A stretch of 64,000 nucleotides of DNA from Sandaracinaceae bacterium. GTDB lineage: Bacteria > Myxococcota_A > Polyangia > Polyangiales > Houyiibacteriaceae. Positions 35,156-43,595 of the stretch are shown in pieces (position 1 is the stretch's first letter; each line of letters opens with the position of its first letter). A program made the position numbers and the translations under genes. The notes beneath the pieces are model-generated. The model was not told the origin of the DNA. It ran no database searches and saw only the letters and a program-made list of their open reading frames with translations. The stretch is from contig JACKEJ010000011.1 in the NCBI GenBank assembly GCA_020633055.1, forward strand, positions 1 to 64,000, written 5' to 3'.

Positions 35156-35974
35156 ATGCGTAGCGAGGAATCTTCCACGCGTGCCTCACGCGTGGGGCCG
35201 TATGACGTCGAGCACACCGGTGACGAGGTGCACTTCCTCGTGAACCGGGTCGTTTGGAGGCGTGAAACGAAGCAGTTCCTCTATGCGGGGACGCTTGCAT
35301 TGTTGTGCCTGCAGGGAGCGCTCTACGAGGCTCACAGACTGGACTTCATCCCGGCCACGGCGTTCGTCACGCTCGCGATAGCGTGGGGCATGGGCTACGT
35401 ACGCGCATGCGCTGCAGCGTACGGGGGCAAGCTGCGCCGCGTACGAGAACGCGTGGCGCTCCGATGGCGCGATGACGTGACTCGTGGGTATCGCGAGCCC
35501 ACACGCATCGCCGAGGTCGTCTTCGACGAGGTGGCGATGCCGGCGAGTGACGTGCAGAGGGTCCTCCTCGGCACCATCACATCCGAGACCAGCTACGGCA
35601 CGGTCACGGCCTACCCCGTGTACGCTGTCTGTCGTGATGTCGTCTTCGAGCTCGAACAGACGCAAAAAGCTGACGTCGCTGCGGCAGTGGCCACGGTCTT
35701 CGCCAACGAACTTGGTCTGCCTCTCGGTCAGGTGTTCGGGAATCCGCTCTTGCGCGGCACCACGATGGCCGGCGCGGTCGTCATGATGCTTGCCGAGATG
35801 TTCGGGATCGCGCTGGTAGCGTTCGCCACGCTGATGCGCTTCGAGGCAACCTTGGCCGCAGCGTGTATCGCCGGGACCACGGCGCTACTGAACGAAGCCG
35901 TGGTGAGATGGACGCGAGCCGTGCTGCGGCCACGGGCGGATGAGAAGGTCCGAGATATGTTTGGAATTGCCTAA
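35156..35974 (+). CDS. Inner-membrane protein of unknown function
   Basis: 272 residues. Two hydrophobic segments near residues 40-80 (FLYAGTLALLCLQGALY and PATAFVTLAIAWGMGYV) and two near 200-250 (TMAGAVVMMLAEMFGIALVA and AACIAGTTALLNEAVV) enclose a soluble middle region of about 110 residues (EVVFDEVAMPASDVQRVLLG). I do not recognise the family. It follows the lipoproteins by 130 bases on the same strand, so it may belong to that unit or stand alone. The ribosome site is weak. Confidence 0.55.
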   Translation: MRSEESSTRASRVGPYDVEHTGDEVHFLVNRVVWRRETKQFLYAGTLALLCLQGALYEAHRLDFIPATAFVTLAIAWGMGYVRACAAAYGGKLRRVRERVALRWRDDVTRGYREPTRIAEVVFDEVAMPASDVQRVLLGTITSETSYGTVTAYPVYAVCRDVVFELEQTQKADVAAAVATVFANELGLPLGQVFGNPLLRGTTMAGAVVMMLAEMFGIALVAFATLMRFEATLAAACIAGTTALLNEAVVRWTRAVLRPRADEKVRDMFGIA

Positions 35975-36022
35975 CGCGCACGCGTGCATGGTGATGTACG
36001 CACCGCACGCTCGCCAATAGCG

Positions 36023-36061
36023 CGACGGGCCCGGCGCGCCGTCTGGCTGCCGAGCCCGTCG
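36023..36061. terminator. Stem-loop between convergent genes
   Basis: CGACGGGC at 36023-36030 pairs with GCCCGTCG at 36054-36061, and CGGC at 36032-36035 with GCCG at 36049-36052, giving a 12-pair stem with one mismatch and a 13-base loop. It lies between the plus-strand membrane gene and minus-strand hcp. No T tract is seen. Confidence 0.55.
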
Positions 36062-36079
36062 TCTAACGCGCGCCGCGAA

Positions 36080-36571
36080 TCAGGTGCGCTGGCTCCAGTG
36101 GTCGACGTGCTCGATGCCGCCGTCCTCGTACACCCAGCGGATGCGACCGAACACGAACGTCACCTCTTCGGTGGGAGGCGCGGTGGCCGACGCCGGGTCG
36201 ATGACGTTGGGCGACTCGCGCACGATGCCTGCGATGCGGCCCTCGGAGATCTCCACCGTGAAGAACTGCTGGGTGGTTCCGTCGCCGGCGGGAGAGGGTC
36301 GGTAGAACCGGAAGACGCCCTCGATGACCTCGTTGTTGCAGAGCGCCTTGGCCAGCAGCGGGCTGCTCTTGTCGATGCGCTTCAGGATCTTGAGCGGCTC
36401 GTACGTGCGGTCACCCGTGGCCATGCCGCTGGACTTCTCGCGCGCTGTGCGCACGGCGTCGGAGAAGTAGATGCACTCGATGGTGTTCTCACGCCCGAGG
36501 CTGAGAATGGTGCTGTCGCCGTCGATCTTCTGTCCCGCCGCGTTGAGTTCCAGGTGAACGCTCTGTGCCAT
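36080..36571 (-). CDS. hcp: T6SS tube protein Hcp
   Basis: 163 residues from the ATG at 36571, with AAGGAAG upstream; an earlier in-frame start is less well supported. The sequence fits the Hcp family: MAQSVHLELNAAGQKIDGDS, TGDRTYEPLKILKRIDKSSP, LLAKALCNN and QFFTVEISEGRIAGI. Length is usual for Hcp. Hcp hexamers stack into the tube that carries VgrG and effectors. No sheath or baseplate genes are in this window, so the apparatus must be encoded elsewhere. Confidence 0.92.
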   Translation of the reverse strand: MAQSVHLELNAAGQKIDGDSTILSLGRENTIECIYFSDAVRTAREKSSGMATGDRTYEPLKILKRIDKSSPLLAKALCNNEVIEGVFRFYRPSPAGDGTTQQFFTVEISEGRIAGIVRESPNVIDPASATAPPTEEVTFVFGRIRWVYEDGGIEHVDHWSQRT

Positions 36572-36746
36572 GTATGCCGCTTCCTTGTGTGGTGTCTGAG
36601 GTGGATGGGTCGTCCCCATCGCGGTTCGAACACTGAGCACGTGGTGTGCCAACCCGAACTCGCGGGGATTTCGTGCCGCGAGCGCCGCCCTTCGACGTGA
36701 TACGTCGACGATGAGTGACGTACCACGTCAATTGCGACGCGAGACG

Positions 36747-37064
36747 TCAGGTCGGCGGGGCGGCGCGGTTCCGCTCTGCCTCGATGCGGTGGACGAGGTC
36801 ACGCACCACGGTGCGTGACACCTGCAGCCTGTAGAAGCCGAACGCGAGCACGAGGATGCTGGTACCCGAGAGCGTGTGTGCGACGCCGAGGAGCAGCGGC
36901 GACTCGAGCAGCTGCGCGCCCGACACGCCCGCCACGAAGAACGCGAACGACGAGCGCACGTACGCCAGGAAGGTGCGCTCGGCCGCGAGCTGGGTGCGCT
37001 CGGCCGCGAGGGCGTCGGTCACGGGGATGTTCTTGTAGCGCTGCACCATGGGCCGCCCGAGCAT
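36747..37064 (-). CDS. DUF202-family small membrane protein
   Basis: About 105 residues from ATG 37064 (ATG 37049 is an alternative). It has the DUF202 pattern: LAAERTQLAAERTFLAYVRSSFA followed by a hydrophobic segment (FFVAGVSGAQLLE) and a second (HTLSGTSILVLAFGFYRL), ending in a basic helix. This family consists of small two- to three-helix inner-membrane proteins without a well-defined role. It is downstream of the deacetylase gene on the same strand. Confidence 0.75.
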   Translation of the reverse strand: MLGRPMVQRYKNIPVTDALAAERTQLAAERTFLAYVRSSFAFFVAGVSGAQLLESPLLLGVAHTLSGTSILVLAFGFYRLQVSRTVVRDLVHRIEAERNRAAPPT

Positions 37065-37083
37065 AGCGCAGCCTGCGCGCGCG

Positions 37084-38115
37084 TCAGAGGCCCGCGAGCT
37101 CGGGGTGCGCGTCCAGGTACTCGACCGCCTCGCTGAACGTCGCGCAGCGCACGTCGGGTAGCTCGCACACGCGCCGCATGAAGCGCAGGATGCCCGTGCG
37201 GAAGTTGCCATGCCCGCTCACCAGGAACGGCGCGCGCTCACCGTGGTAGCGCACGTTGAACTCGGCCATGGCCGCGTCGGCGTAGACCCCGTGCATGTAG
37301 TCCTCGGCGGCGCGCCCTTGCAGCCCTCGCGCCCGCGCCAGCGACCCGAACACGGTGCGCAGGTTGTCGTCGAAGAACAGCGCGCGCCCGCCGCCGGGCA
37401 CCGGCACGGTGGGGATGTTGAACAGCCAGATCCCGCTCGGGTGCCGCGTGGGCCAGGCGCGTCCGCCTGGACGCGAGGCGTCGTAGCGCGTCCCGCGTCG
37501 CGCGAGCGCCGCGTACATGCCGTCGTTGTACTCGAGGAAGGGGGCCCGGAAGCCGACCGGACGCGGAAAGCCGAGCAGGTCGGAGATGCGCTCGTGGTCG
37601 GCCAGCTCGGTCTCCCAGTCGGCCTCGCTCCAGCGCAGCCCGTGGGCGTGGCGCACGGCATGTGAGCCGATCTCCACGCCGAGGCGCGCCGTCTCGCGCA
37701 CGTTCGCGGCGCGCGCCCGAATGTAGGCCAGGTTGCGCGCGTAGCGGATGACGGGCTGGTTGCGTGGCAGCAGCCCCTCGAAGGGCCGCTCGTCGGGGCG
37801 CAGGTTGCGCTGCCCGGGCGCGAACTGAAAGTTGCCGGTGGAGATGAACAGCGTAAACGCGTTGGGGCGCCCGCCGGCGGGCCGCGCTCGGTTGAGCGCC
37901 TCGTAAATGTAGTGAAACCCGGTCCGGTCGAGGGGGCGCTGCTCGGGCGGGGTGGCATCGAAACCGAGTAGGACGAACTGGGTGCGCCCGACCCGCGCGC
38001 TCGTGTCGGCCGCGTCCGCCAGGAGCGCGCCAGCCGCCTCACCGTGGGCCCTCTCGCTCACGCCGAGCGCGCCCAGCAGAAGCAGCGCAGCCAGCAACGA
38101 CGAGAGACGAGGCAT
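37084..38115 (-). CDS. Secreted polysaccharide deacetylase-like protein
   Basis: 343 residues from ATG 38115, chosen because it begins a clean signal peptide (MPRLSSLLAALLLLGALGVS). NodB-type features follow: FVLLGFDAT with the metal/catalytic Asp, the metal-binding GSHAVRHAHG (His-x4-His type), RAPFLEYN, and SGHGNF near the end. Members remove acetyl or related groups from sugars or peptidoglycan. The exact substrate is unknown. Some features, such as 'FDAT', are less canonical, so specificity may differ. Confidence 0.75.
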   Translation of the reverse strand: MPRLSSLLAALLLLGALGVSERAHGEAAGALLADAADTSARVGRTQFVLLGFDATPPEQRPLDRTGFHYIYEALNRARPAGGRPNAFTLFISTGNFQFAPGQRNLRPDERPFEGLLPRNQPVIRYARNLAYIRARAANVRETARLGVEIGSHAVRHAHGLRWSEADWETELADHERISDLLGFPRPVGFRAPFLEYNDGMYAALARRGTRYDASRPGGRAWPTRHPSGIWLFNIPTVPVPGGGRALFFDDNLRTVFGSLARARGLQGRAAEDYMHGVYADAAMAEFNVRYHGERAPFLVSGHGNFRTGILRFMRRVCELPDVRCATFSEAVEYLDAHPELAGL

Positions 38116-38249
38116 CGACCGCGAGCGTACACGACCCGCTCGCGTTGACCCCAATGAGTGGATTGACGCATGCTGCGCCCAGCCCGCCGCTCGGCGCGCC
38201 ACACCCTTCCCCAGCACGTTCGCTGGGCACCCCTTCAGGAGTACATCAC

Positions 38250-38765
38250 ATGGGAAATCCGGTCGCAGTCTTCGAGACCAGCGAGGGCACCTTCAAGGCG
38301 GAGATCTTCCTCGCCGAGATGCCCATCACGGCACAGAACTTCATCAGCCTGGCCGAGAGCGGCTTCTACAACGGTCTGCACTTCCACCGCGTGATCCCCG
38401 GCTTCATGCTGCAGTTCGGCTGCCCGCACTCGAAGGACCCCAACAGCCCGCGCGCCGGCACCGGCGGTCCCCCGCACGGCACCATCCAGGACGAGTTCCT
38501 CGAAAGCGCGAAGTTCTCGAACGAGCCCGGCACGCTCTCCATGGCGAACACGGGCCGCCCCAACAGCGGCGGGTCGCAGTTCTTCGTCAACACCGTGCAC
38601 AACGACTTCCTCGACTGGTTCAACCGCCGCACGGACTCCAAGCACCCGGTGTTCGGCAAGGTCACCGAGGGCATGGACATCGTGAAGTCCATCGAGGGCT
38701 TCGGCTCGCGCTCGGGCGCCACGCAGAAGCCGCTGCAGATGATCTCGGTCACCATCACGCGCTGA
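38250..38765 (+). CDS. Cyclophilin-type peptidyl-prolyl isomerase
   Basis: 171 residues from ATG 38250 with AGGAG upstream. Cyclophilin signatures are present: FHRVIPGFMLQFGC, GTLSMANTGRPNSGGSQFFV and HPVFGKVTEGMDIVKSI. There is no signal peptide, so it is cytoplasmic. It catalyses cis-trans isomerisation of Xaa-Pro bonds during folding. Its size fits the compact bacterial PpiB group. It is followed by a strong terminator, suggesting a single-gene transcript. Confidence 0.93.
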   Translation: MGNPVAVFETSEGTFKAEIFLAEMPITAQNFISLAESGFYNGLHFHRVIPGFMLQFGCPHSKDPNSPRAGTGGPPHGTIQDEFLESAKFSNEPGTLSMANTGRPNSGGSQFFVNTVHNDFLDWFNRRTDSKHPVFGKVTEGMDIVKSIEGFGSRSGATQKPLQMISVTITR

Positions 38766-38803
38766 GCGCGGCACGGCGCGCCACGCGGCGGAGCCACAAC
38801 GAG

Positions 38804-38837
38804 ACGCGGGTCCCTCGGGCACCCGCGTTTCCTTTTC
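38804..38837 (+). terminator. Rho-independent terminator after the cyclophilin gene
   Basis: ACGCGGGT (38804-38811) pairs perfectly with ACCCGCGT (38821-38828), with an inner CCC/GGG pair and a T-rich tail (TTTCCTTTTCC). It lies 38 bases past the stop. Confidence 0.85.
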
Positions 38838-38847
38838 CGTCGCGCCA

Positions 38848-40350
38848 CTACCCGCTCGAGTACGCGTAGTCGTCGAGGTCGAAGTGGCCGCTCTGCCACC
38901 ACGCGCGGAGCCCGCTGTGCGGGCGCACGAACGGCGCGTCCCCGTGGCGGTCGAAGTAGTAGCTGTTGGAGCCCGCGCAGCCCGGCTGCGTGAAGATGGT
39001 GTGCCGCATGCGGTCACGCATCTCGTCCGTGTACGCGTCCTGGGCCGCGCGGCGCACGACCACACGCGTGGCCCCACGCCGCTGCGTCTCCCCGATGGCG
39101 CGCACGATGTGCCGCACGTTGGCCTCGATGATGCTGAACCACGACGCGCCCGTGACCGAGTAGGGCCCGTTCATCAGCCAGAAGTTGGGCGCCAGCGGCA
39201 CCGACAGCCCCTCGTAGTTCTGGTAGCGGTGCTCGTCCCAGAACGCGCCCAGCTCGACCCCACCGAGTCCCACCACCGGAAACGCCGGCATGGCGCCCAG
39301 CTGCAGCACGTTGAAGCCCGTGGCGAGGATCAGCGTGTCGATGGGCCGCTCGCGGCCATCCTCGGTCACGATGCTGCGCGGCTCGATGCGCGCGATGGGG
39401 GCCGTCACGAGCTCCGTGTCGGGGCGCGTGAAGGTGCGCAGGTAGCGGTTGGAGAACGAAGGCCGCTTGCACCCGAACGAGTAGCGCGGGGTGAGCTTCG
39501 CGCGTAGCGCTGGGTCCGGCACCTGAGCCCGCAGGTGCGCCAAGCAGACCTGCTCGATGGCGCGCACGAGGAACGGCAGGCGCGTGTGCTGGATGACCCC
39601 CAGCACCATGATCAGCTCCGTGATGGCCGTGGTGACCAGGCGCATGCCCTGCTGCGTGGGGGGCACGGCCTCGAACAACGCCTGCACCTCGCGCGCGATG
39701 GCGAAGTCCACCTTGGGCAGCACCCAGATGGCGGTGCGCTGGTAGACGTCGAGGTGCCGCACGCGGTCCACGATCTCGGGGATGAGCTGCAGGGCCGACG
39801 CGCCGGTGCCGATGACCGCGACGCGCTCCCCTGCGAGGTCATGTGCGTGGTCCCACCGGGCTGTGTGGATGACCTTGCCCGCGAACTGCTCGAGGCCCGG
39901 GATGTCGGGCCGGCGCGGCTGGTCCAGCGGCCCGACCGCGCCCACCAGGAAGCGCGCGCTGAGCACGCCTTGGTCCGTGTACACGCGCCACAGGTCGCGG
40001 GCTTCGTCGAACACGGCCCGCTCCACGAAGGTCCGCAGGCGAAGGTGGGGGCGCAGGGCGTACGCATCCGCGGCGCGCTCGGCGTAGGCCAGGAGCTCGT
40101 GCCCGGGCGCGAAGGCCCGCGACCAGCGCGGGTTGGGCGCGAACGAGTAGCTGTAGGTGGCCGACGGAATGTCCACGGCCACGCCTGGATAGGTGTTGTG
40201 GCGCCAGACCCCGCCCACCCCGTCCGCTGCGTCGAGGATCGCAAAGTCCGTGATGCCGGCGTCGCGCAAGGCGATGCCCGCGCCGAGCCCAGAGAAGCCC
40301 GCGCCGACGATCAGCACCTCGTGGTCCACCGCGCCACGTGTATTCGCCAT
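38848..40350 (-). CDS. Flavin-containing (Baeyer-Villiger-type) monooxygenase
   Basis: 500 residues from ATG 40350. An N-terminal FAD site (VLIVGAGFSGLGAG), the Baeyer-Villiger fingerprint FAGKVIHTARWDH, a second nucleotide site for NADPH (VAVIGTGASALQL) and the distal ATGFN motif are present in the expected order. Such enzymes insert oxygen next to a ketone to give an ester or lactone. It is divergent from the DUF2236 gene (96 bases between starts) and near TetR and fatty-acid or sterol degradation genes, so a hydrophobic ketone substrate is plausible. Confidence 0.9.
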   Translation of the reverse strand: MANTRGAVDHEVLIVGAGFSGLGAGIALRDAGITDFAILDAADGVGGVWRHNTYPGVAVDIPSATYSYSFAPNPRWSRAFAPGHELLAYAERAADAYALRPHLRLRTFVERAVFDEARDLWRVYTDQGVLSARFLVGAVGPLDQPRRPDIPGLEQFAGKVIHTARWDHAHDLAGERVAVIGTGASALQLIPEIVDRVRHLDVYQRTAIWVLPKVDFAIAREVQALFEAVPPTQQGMRLVTTAITELIMVLGVIQHTRLPFLVRAIEQVCLAHLRAQVPDPALRAKLTPRYSFGCKRPSFSNRYLRTFTRPDTELVTAPIARIEPRSIVTEDGRERPIDTLILATGFNVLQLGAMPAFPVVGLGGVELGAFWDEHRYQNYEGLSVPLAPNFWLMNGPYSVTGASWFSIIEANVRHIVRAIGETQRRGATRVVVRRAAQDAYTDEMRDRMRHTIFTQPGCAGSNSYYFDRHGDAPFVRPHSGLRAWWQSGHFDLDDYAYSSG

Positions 40351-40446
40351 CGGTCCAGTATGCCTGCTCTTGTGAGCCGTCACACCCCGTGGTACATTAG
40401 TCTTAAACCTGTTCCATTGTTTCCAACGAGAGCGACGCACCAGCCG

Positions 40447-41394
40447 ATGAGCGCCAGCCCCACGCCCATGAGCGACACGCACGAGCCGCCCCCGGAGCAG
40501 CCCTCCGAACCAGAGCCCGTTCTGTCCCCCAAGCCTCTCCTGCCCGGGTCGCACATGTGGCGCGACTTCGGCTCGTGGCTGTACCACCTGACACTGCCCG
40601 AGGCGTTCCTGCTGCAGTCCGCGCACCCGGTCATCGCCGCCGCGGTCACCAAGGACAAGAAGTACCTGCACGACCCCTACGGGCGCGCCCGCGACTCGCG
40701 GCGGCTCCTGTGGCCGGTGGTCTATTCGCGCCCGGCGGACGCCATCGCGATGGGACGCAAGCTGCGCGACCTGCACCGCACCATCCGCGGCGTGGACAAG
40801 GCGGGCAAGCGCTACTACGCGCTGGACCCGGAGGCCTATGGCTGGGTGCACATGACGGGCTTCGACTCGGCCGTGCGGATGCACGAGCTGTTCGGGACCC
40901 CGCTCACGCCCGTGCAGCGCGCCGAGCTCTTCGACGAGTGGCGCCAGATAGCGTCCATGCTGGGCATCGCCGAGCGCTTCCTGCCCACCACCGAGGCGGA
41001 GTTCTGGTCCGAGTTCAACCGCATGATCGACGAGCGCCTCGAGTGGACCGAGGTGCTGGACGACACGTTCTACCCCACCTACTACACGACCTACCCGGTG
41101 CCCCACGCGCTCGAAGGCAAGCTCCCACGCCCCGTGTGGCGCGCCATGATGCTGCCCGTGAGCCTCTTCGCGTACTGGCTCACGGTGATGACCCTGCCGG
41201 AGCGCGCCCAGGCCAAGCTCGGGCTGCGCGTGACGCCGGCGGACAAGGCGCTCTTCTCGGTGTTCCGGGCCGCGGTGCGCGAAGCGTGGCCCCACGTGCC
41301 CGAGCACCGGCGCTACCTGCGCGTGGCGTGGCGCGCGATCGAGGACGCGCGCAAGCACCCCGAGGCGTACGTGTTGCCCGACGAGCCGACTTAG
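40447..41394 (+). CDS. DUF2236 (MpaB/latex-clearing-like) oxygenase family protein
   Basis: 315 residues from ATG 40447; ATG 40468 is an alternative. It matches the DUF2236 layout: an early LPEAFLLQSAHPVIAAAV with the conserved His, HDPYGRARDSRRLL, a central YGWVHMTGFDSAVRMHELFG with His, and a distal HVPEHRRYLRVAW. Related proteins are b-type heme oxygenases acting on polyisoprenes or hydrophobic chains. It is paired divergently with the monooxygenase, suggesting a shared role in oxidative breakdown of a lipid. Confidence 0.85.
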   Translation: MSASPTPMSDTHEPPPEQPSEPEPVLSPKPLLPGSHMWRDFGSWLYHLTLPEAFLLQSAHPVIAAAVTKDKKYLHDPYGRARDSRRLLWPVVYSRPADAIAMGRKLRDLHRTIRGVDKAGKRYYALDPEAYGWVHMTGFDSAVRMHELFGTPLTPVQRAELFDEWRQIASMLGIAERFLPTTEAEFWSEFNRMIDERLEWTEVLDDTFYPTYYTTYPVPHALEGKLPRPVWRAMMLPVSLFAYWLTVMTLPERAQAKLGLRVTPADKALFSVFRAAVREAWPHVPEHRRYLRVAWRAIEDARKHPEAYVLPDEPT

Positions 41395-41495
41395 GGACGC
41401 ACACCGATTCTCGGACGACTCCCGCCCCTCGAGACAGCCCCCTCCCCCCGGACCGCCCCTCTGCCGCGTGGCGACCGTGCGGCCGATTGACGCGC

Positions 41496-42194
41496 CTACG
41501 AGAACACGCCCTGCGGCCTCGGTGGGCCACCCGTCACCCCCGGGCGCGCCCGGATGCGTGTGCTGAGCAGGTCGCACCACAGCTCGAGGTGCTGCTCCAG
41601 GAGCGCGTCGTCGCGCAGCAGATGACGGTCGAGCGCCATGCCGCGCAGCACCCACTGCAGCAGCGTGATGAACGAGGACACGCTCACGGAGGGGTCGATG
41701 GGCTCGAAGTAGTGCTCGGCCGCGCCCTTCACCAGCGTGTACCCCGACGCCCACAGGCGGCGCATCACCACGGCCAGCTCCTCGTCGTGCAGGCTCGCGA
41801 CCAGCAGCTCGAGCATCACCGCGTGCTCGGGCGCCTGGAACACGGTGCGCCAGCCGCTGCGGGCCATGGCGCGCAGCCGGTCTTCGGACTCGTCCAGGTT
41901 CGCGAAGGACTTACCCAACTGGATATAGAAGCGCTTCACCTGCTGGCGCGCCGCAGCCTCGATCAGCGCGGCCTTGGACGGGAAGTGGTAGACGTGCGAG
42001 CCGCGTGACACCGCCCCACGCTCGACGATCTTGCTCACCGTCGTGCCCGCATAACCCTCGGTAGCCAGGCAGCTGAGCGTGGCGTCGATCAGGCGCTGGC
42101 GGGTGGCCTCGCTGCGGTCTTCCTGACGGCGACGGGGCGGACGGCGCTCGCTCTTCGGGCGGTCGGGCTTGGGGGCGGTGGGGGCGTCGCTCAT
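41496..42194 (-). CDS. TetR-family transcriptional regulator
   Basis: 232 residues with a basic N-terminal tail and a typical TetR helix-turn-helix at about residues 30-78 (LIDATLSCLATEGYAGTTVS, VSRGSHVYHFPSKAAL). The C-terminal ligand domain is helical. It is divergent from the acyl-CoA dehydrogenase gene, with 152 bases between starts containing a TACGTACGTA palindrome. It probably represses the adjacent catabolic genes until an acyl-CoA-like ligand binds. Confidence 0.9.
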   Translation of the reverse strand: MSDAPTAPKPDRPKSERRPPRRRQEDRSEATRQRLIDATLSCLATEGYAGTTVSKIVERGAVSRGSHVYHFPSKAALIEAAARQQVKRFYIQLGKSFANLDESEDRLRAMARSGWRTVFQAPEHAVMLELLVASLHDEELAVVMRRLWASGYTLVKGAAEHYFEPIDPSVSVSSFITLLQWVLRGMALDRHLLRDDALLEQHLELWCDLLSTRIRARPGVTGGPPRPQGVFS

Positions 42195-42313
42195 GGGTCT
42201 CGCGGGGGAGCTGCGGGTCCCGACAGCTGGGCTGCGGAGGCACGCGGCGGAGGGGAATGGCCTGAATTCAAGCCCGAAGCAAGGGTAACGACCCTGGGCG
42301 ATTTTACAAGTTG

Positions 42314-42323
42314 TACGTACGTA
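42314..42323. promoter_or_regulatory. Candidate TetR operator palindrome
   Basis: TACGTACGTA is a perfect 10-base palindrome in a locally AT-richer stretch, 24 bases before the acyl-CoA dehydrogenase ATG and opposite the divergent TetR gene. Confidence 0.45.
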
Positions 42324-42346
42324 TTGGAACTGTTAGCGTGCCCGGC

Positions 42347-43522
42347 ATGAGCAGCCTGCACGTCCCAAAGCCCGTCGCGCCGATGATGCCGCGCACCCTC
42401 TTCGACGCCGACCACGAGACCTTCCGCGGCACCGCCCGGCGCTTCTTCGAGACCGAGGTGGCCCCCTTCCAGGCCAAGTGGGAGGCGCAGCAGCACATCG
42501 ACCGCGCGCTGTGGAACCGCGCGGGTGAGCTCGGCCTCCTGTGCTGCACCTTGCCCGCCGAGTACGGCGGTGCGGGCGTGGACCGCCTCTACTCCATGAT
42601 CCTGATGGAGGAGCAGGCGCGCGTGGGCGACTCGGCCAGTGGCTTCTCGCTGCACTCCGACATCGTCGCGAACTACGTGCTGAACTTCGGTACGCCCACG
42701 CAAAAGGAGCACTGGCTGCCGAAGATGGCGAGCGGCGAGGTGGTCACGGCCATCGCCATGACCGAGCCCGGCACCGGGTCCGACCTGCAGGGCATTCAGG
42801 CCACGGGCAAGCTCGAGGGAGACGAGTACGTCATCAACGGCGCCAAGATCTTCATCACCAACGGCTTCCTCTGCGACATGGCCATCGTCGCGGTGAAGAC
42901 CGGCGAGGGCGCGAAGGGCTCGGCCAACGTGTCGCTGATGATCGTCGAGGCGGACCGCGCGGGCTTCACGAAGGGCAAGCCGCTCAACAAGGTGGGCATG
43001 AAGGGGCAGGACACCTGCGAGCTCTTCTTCGACAACGTGCGCGTGCCCAAGGCCAACCTGCTGGGCACGGAGGGCATGGGGTTCATCATGCTCATGAAGG
43101 AGCTGGCATGGGAGCGCATGATGATCGCCATCATGTGCGCGGCGGGCGCCGAGTTCGCGCTGGCGACCACGGTCGAGTACGTCAAGCAGCGCAAGGCCTT
43201 CGGCAAGCCCGTCGCGGCGTTCCAGAACACGCGCTTCAAGCTGGCCGAGATGCGCAGCGAGATCCAGATCGCGCGCGTCTACGTGGACAAGTGCATGGAG
43301 CTGGTGCTGGAGCGCAAGCTCAGCCCAGAGGCGGCGTGCGCGGCCAAGTACTGGGTCAGCGACCTGCTCAGCCGCGTGGTGGACGAGTGCGTCCAGCTGC
43401 ACGGCGGCTACGGCTACATGCTCGAGTACCCCATCGCGAAGGCCTACATCGATACGCGCGCCAACCGCATCTACGGCGGCACCAACGAGATCATGAAGGA
43501 GCTCATCTCGCGCAGCATCTAG
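42347..43522 (+). CDS. Acyl-CoA dehydrogenase
   Basis: 391 residues from ATG 42347; a GTG at 42338 is possible and no clear ribosome site is seen. Family signatures are complete: LPAEYGGAG, AMTEPGTGSDL, GAKIFITNG, WERMMIAIMCAAGAEFAL, QLHGGYGYMLEYPIAKAY, and IYGGTNEIMKE with the catalytic-type Glu. It catalyses FAD-dependent alpha,beta-desaturation of an acyl-CoA, the first step of beta-oxidation. It heads the operon with the multifunctional enzyme and thiolase, so three genes cover a full beta-oxidation turn. Confidence 0.93.
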   Translation: MSSLHVPKPVAPMMPRTLFDADHETFRGTARRFFETEVAPFQAKWEAQQHIDRALWNRAGELGLLCCTLPAEYGGAGVDRLYSMILMEEQARVGDSASGFSLHSDIVANYVLNFGTPTQKEHWLPKMASGEVVTAIAMTEPGTGSDLQGIQATGKLEGDEYVINGAKIFITNGFLCDMAIVAVKTGEGAKGSANVSLMIVEADRAGFTKGKPLNKVGMKGQDTCELFFDNVRVPKANLLGTEGMGFIMLMKELAWERMMIAIMCAAGAEFALATTVEYVKQRKAFGKPVAAFQNTRFKLAEMRSEIQIARVYVDKCMELVLERKLSPEAACAAKYWVSDLLSRVVDECVQLHGGYGYMLEYPIAKAYIDTRANRIYGGTNEIMKELISRSI

Positions 43523-43595
43523 GCGACCGCCGCGCGCTCCACCTCGCCCTCACCGGACCATCACACAAGGCGCACGCGCCCAGGGAAAGAAGCCA

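Noticed and set aside
40351..40446. Possible TetR operator shared with the acyl-CoA dehydrogenase promoter (TGGAAC words)
   Set aside because: Only a short word is shared, without dyad symmetry; not enough to call a site.
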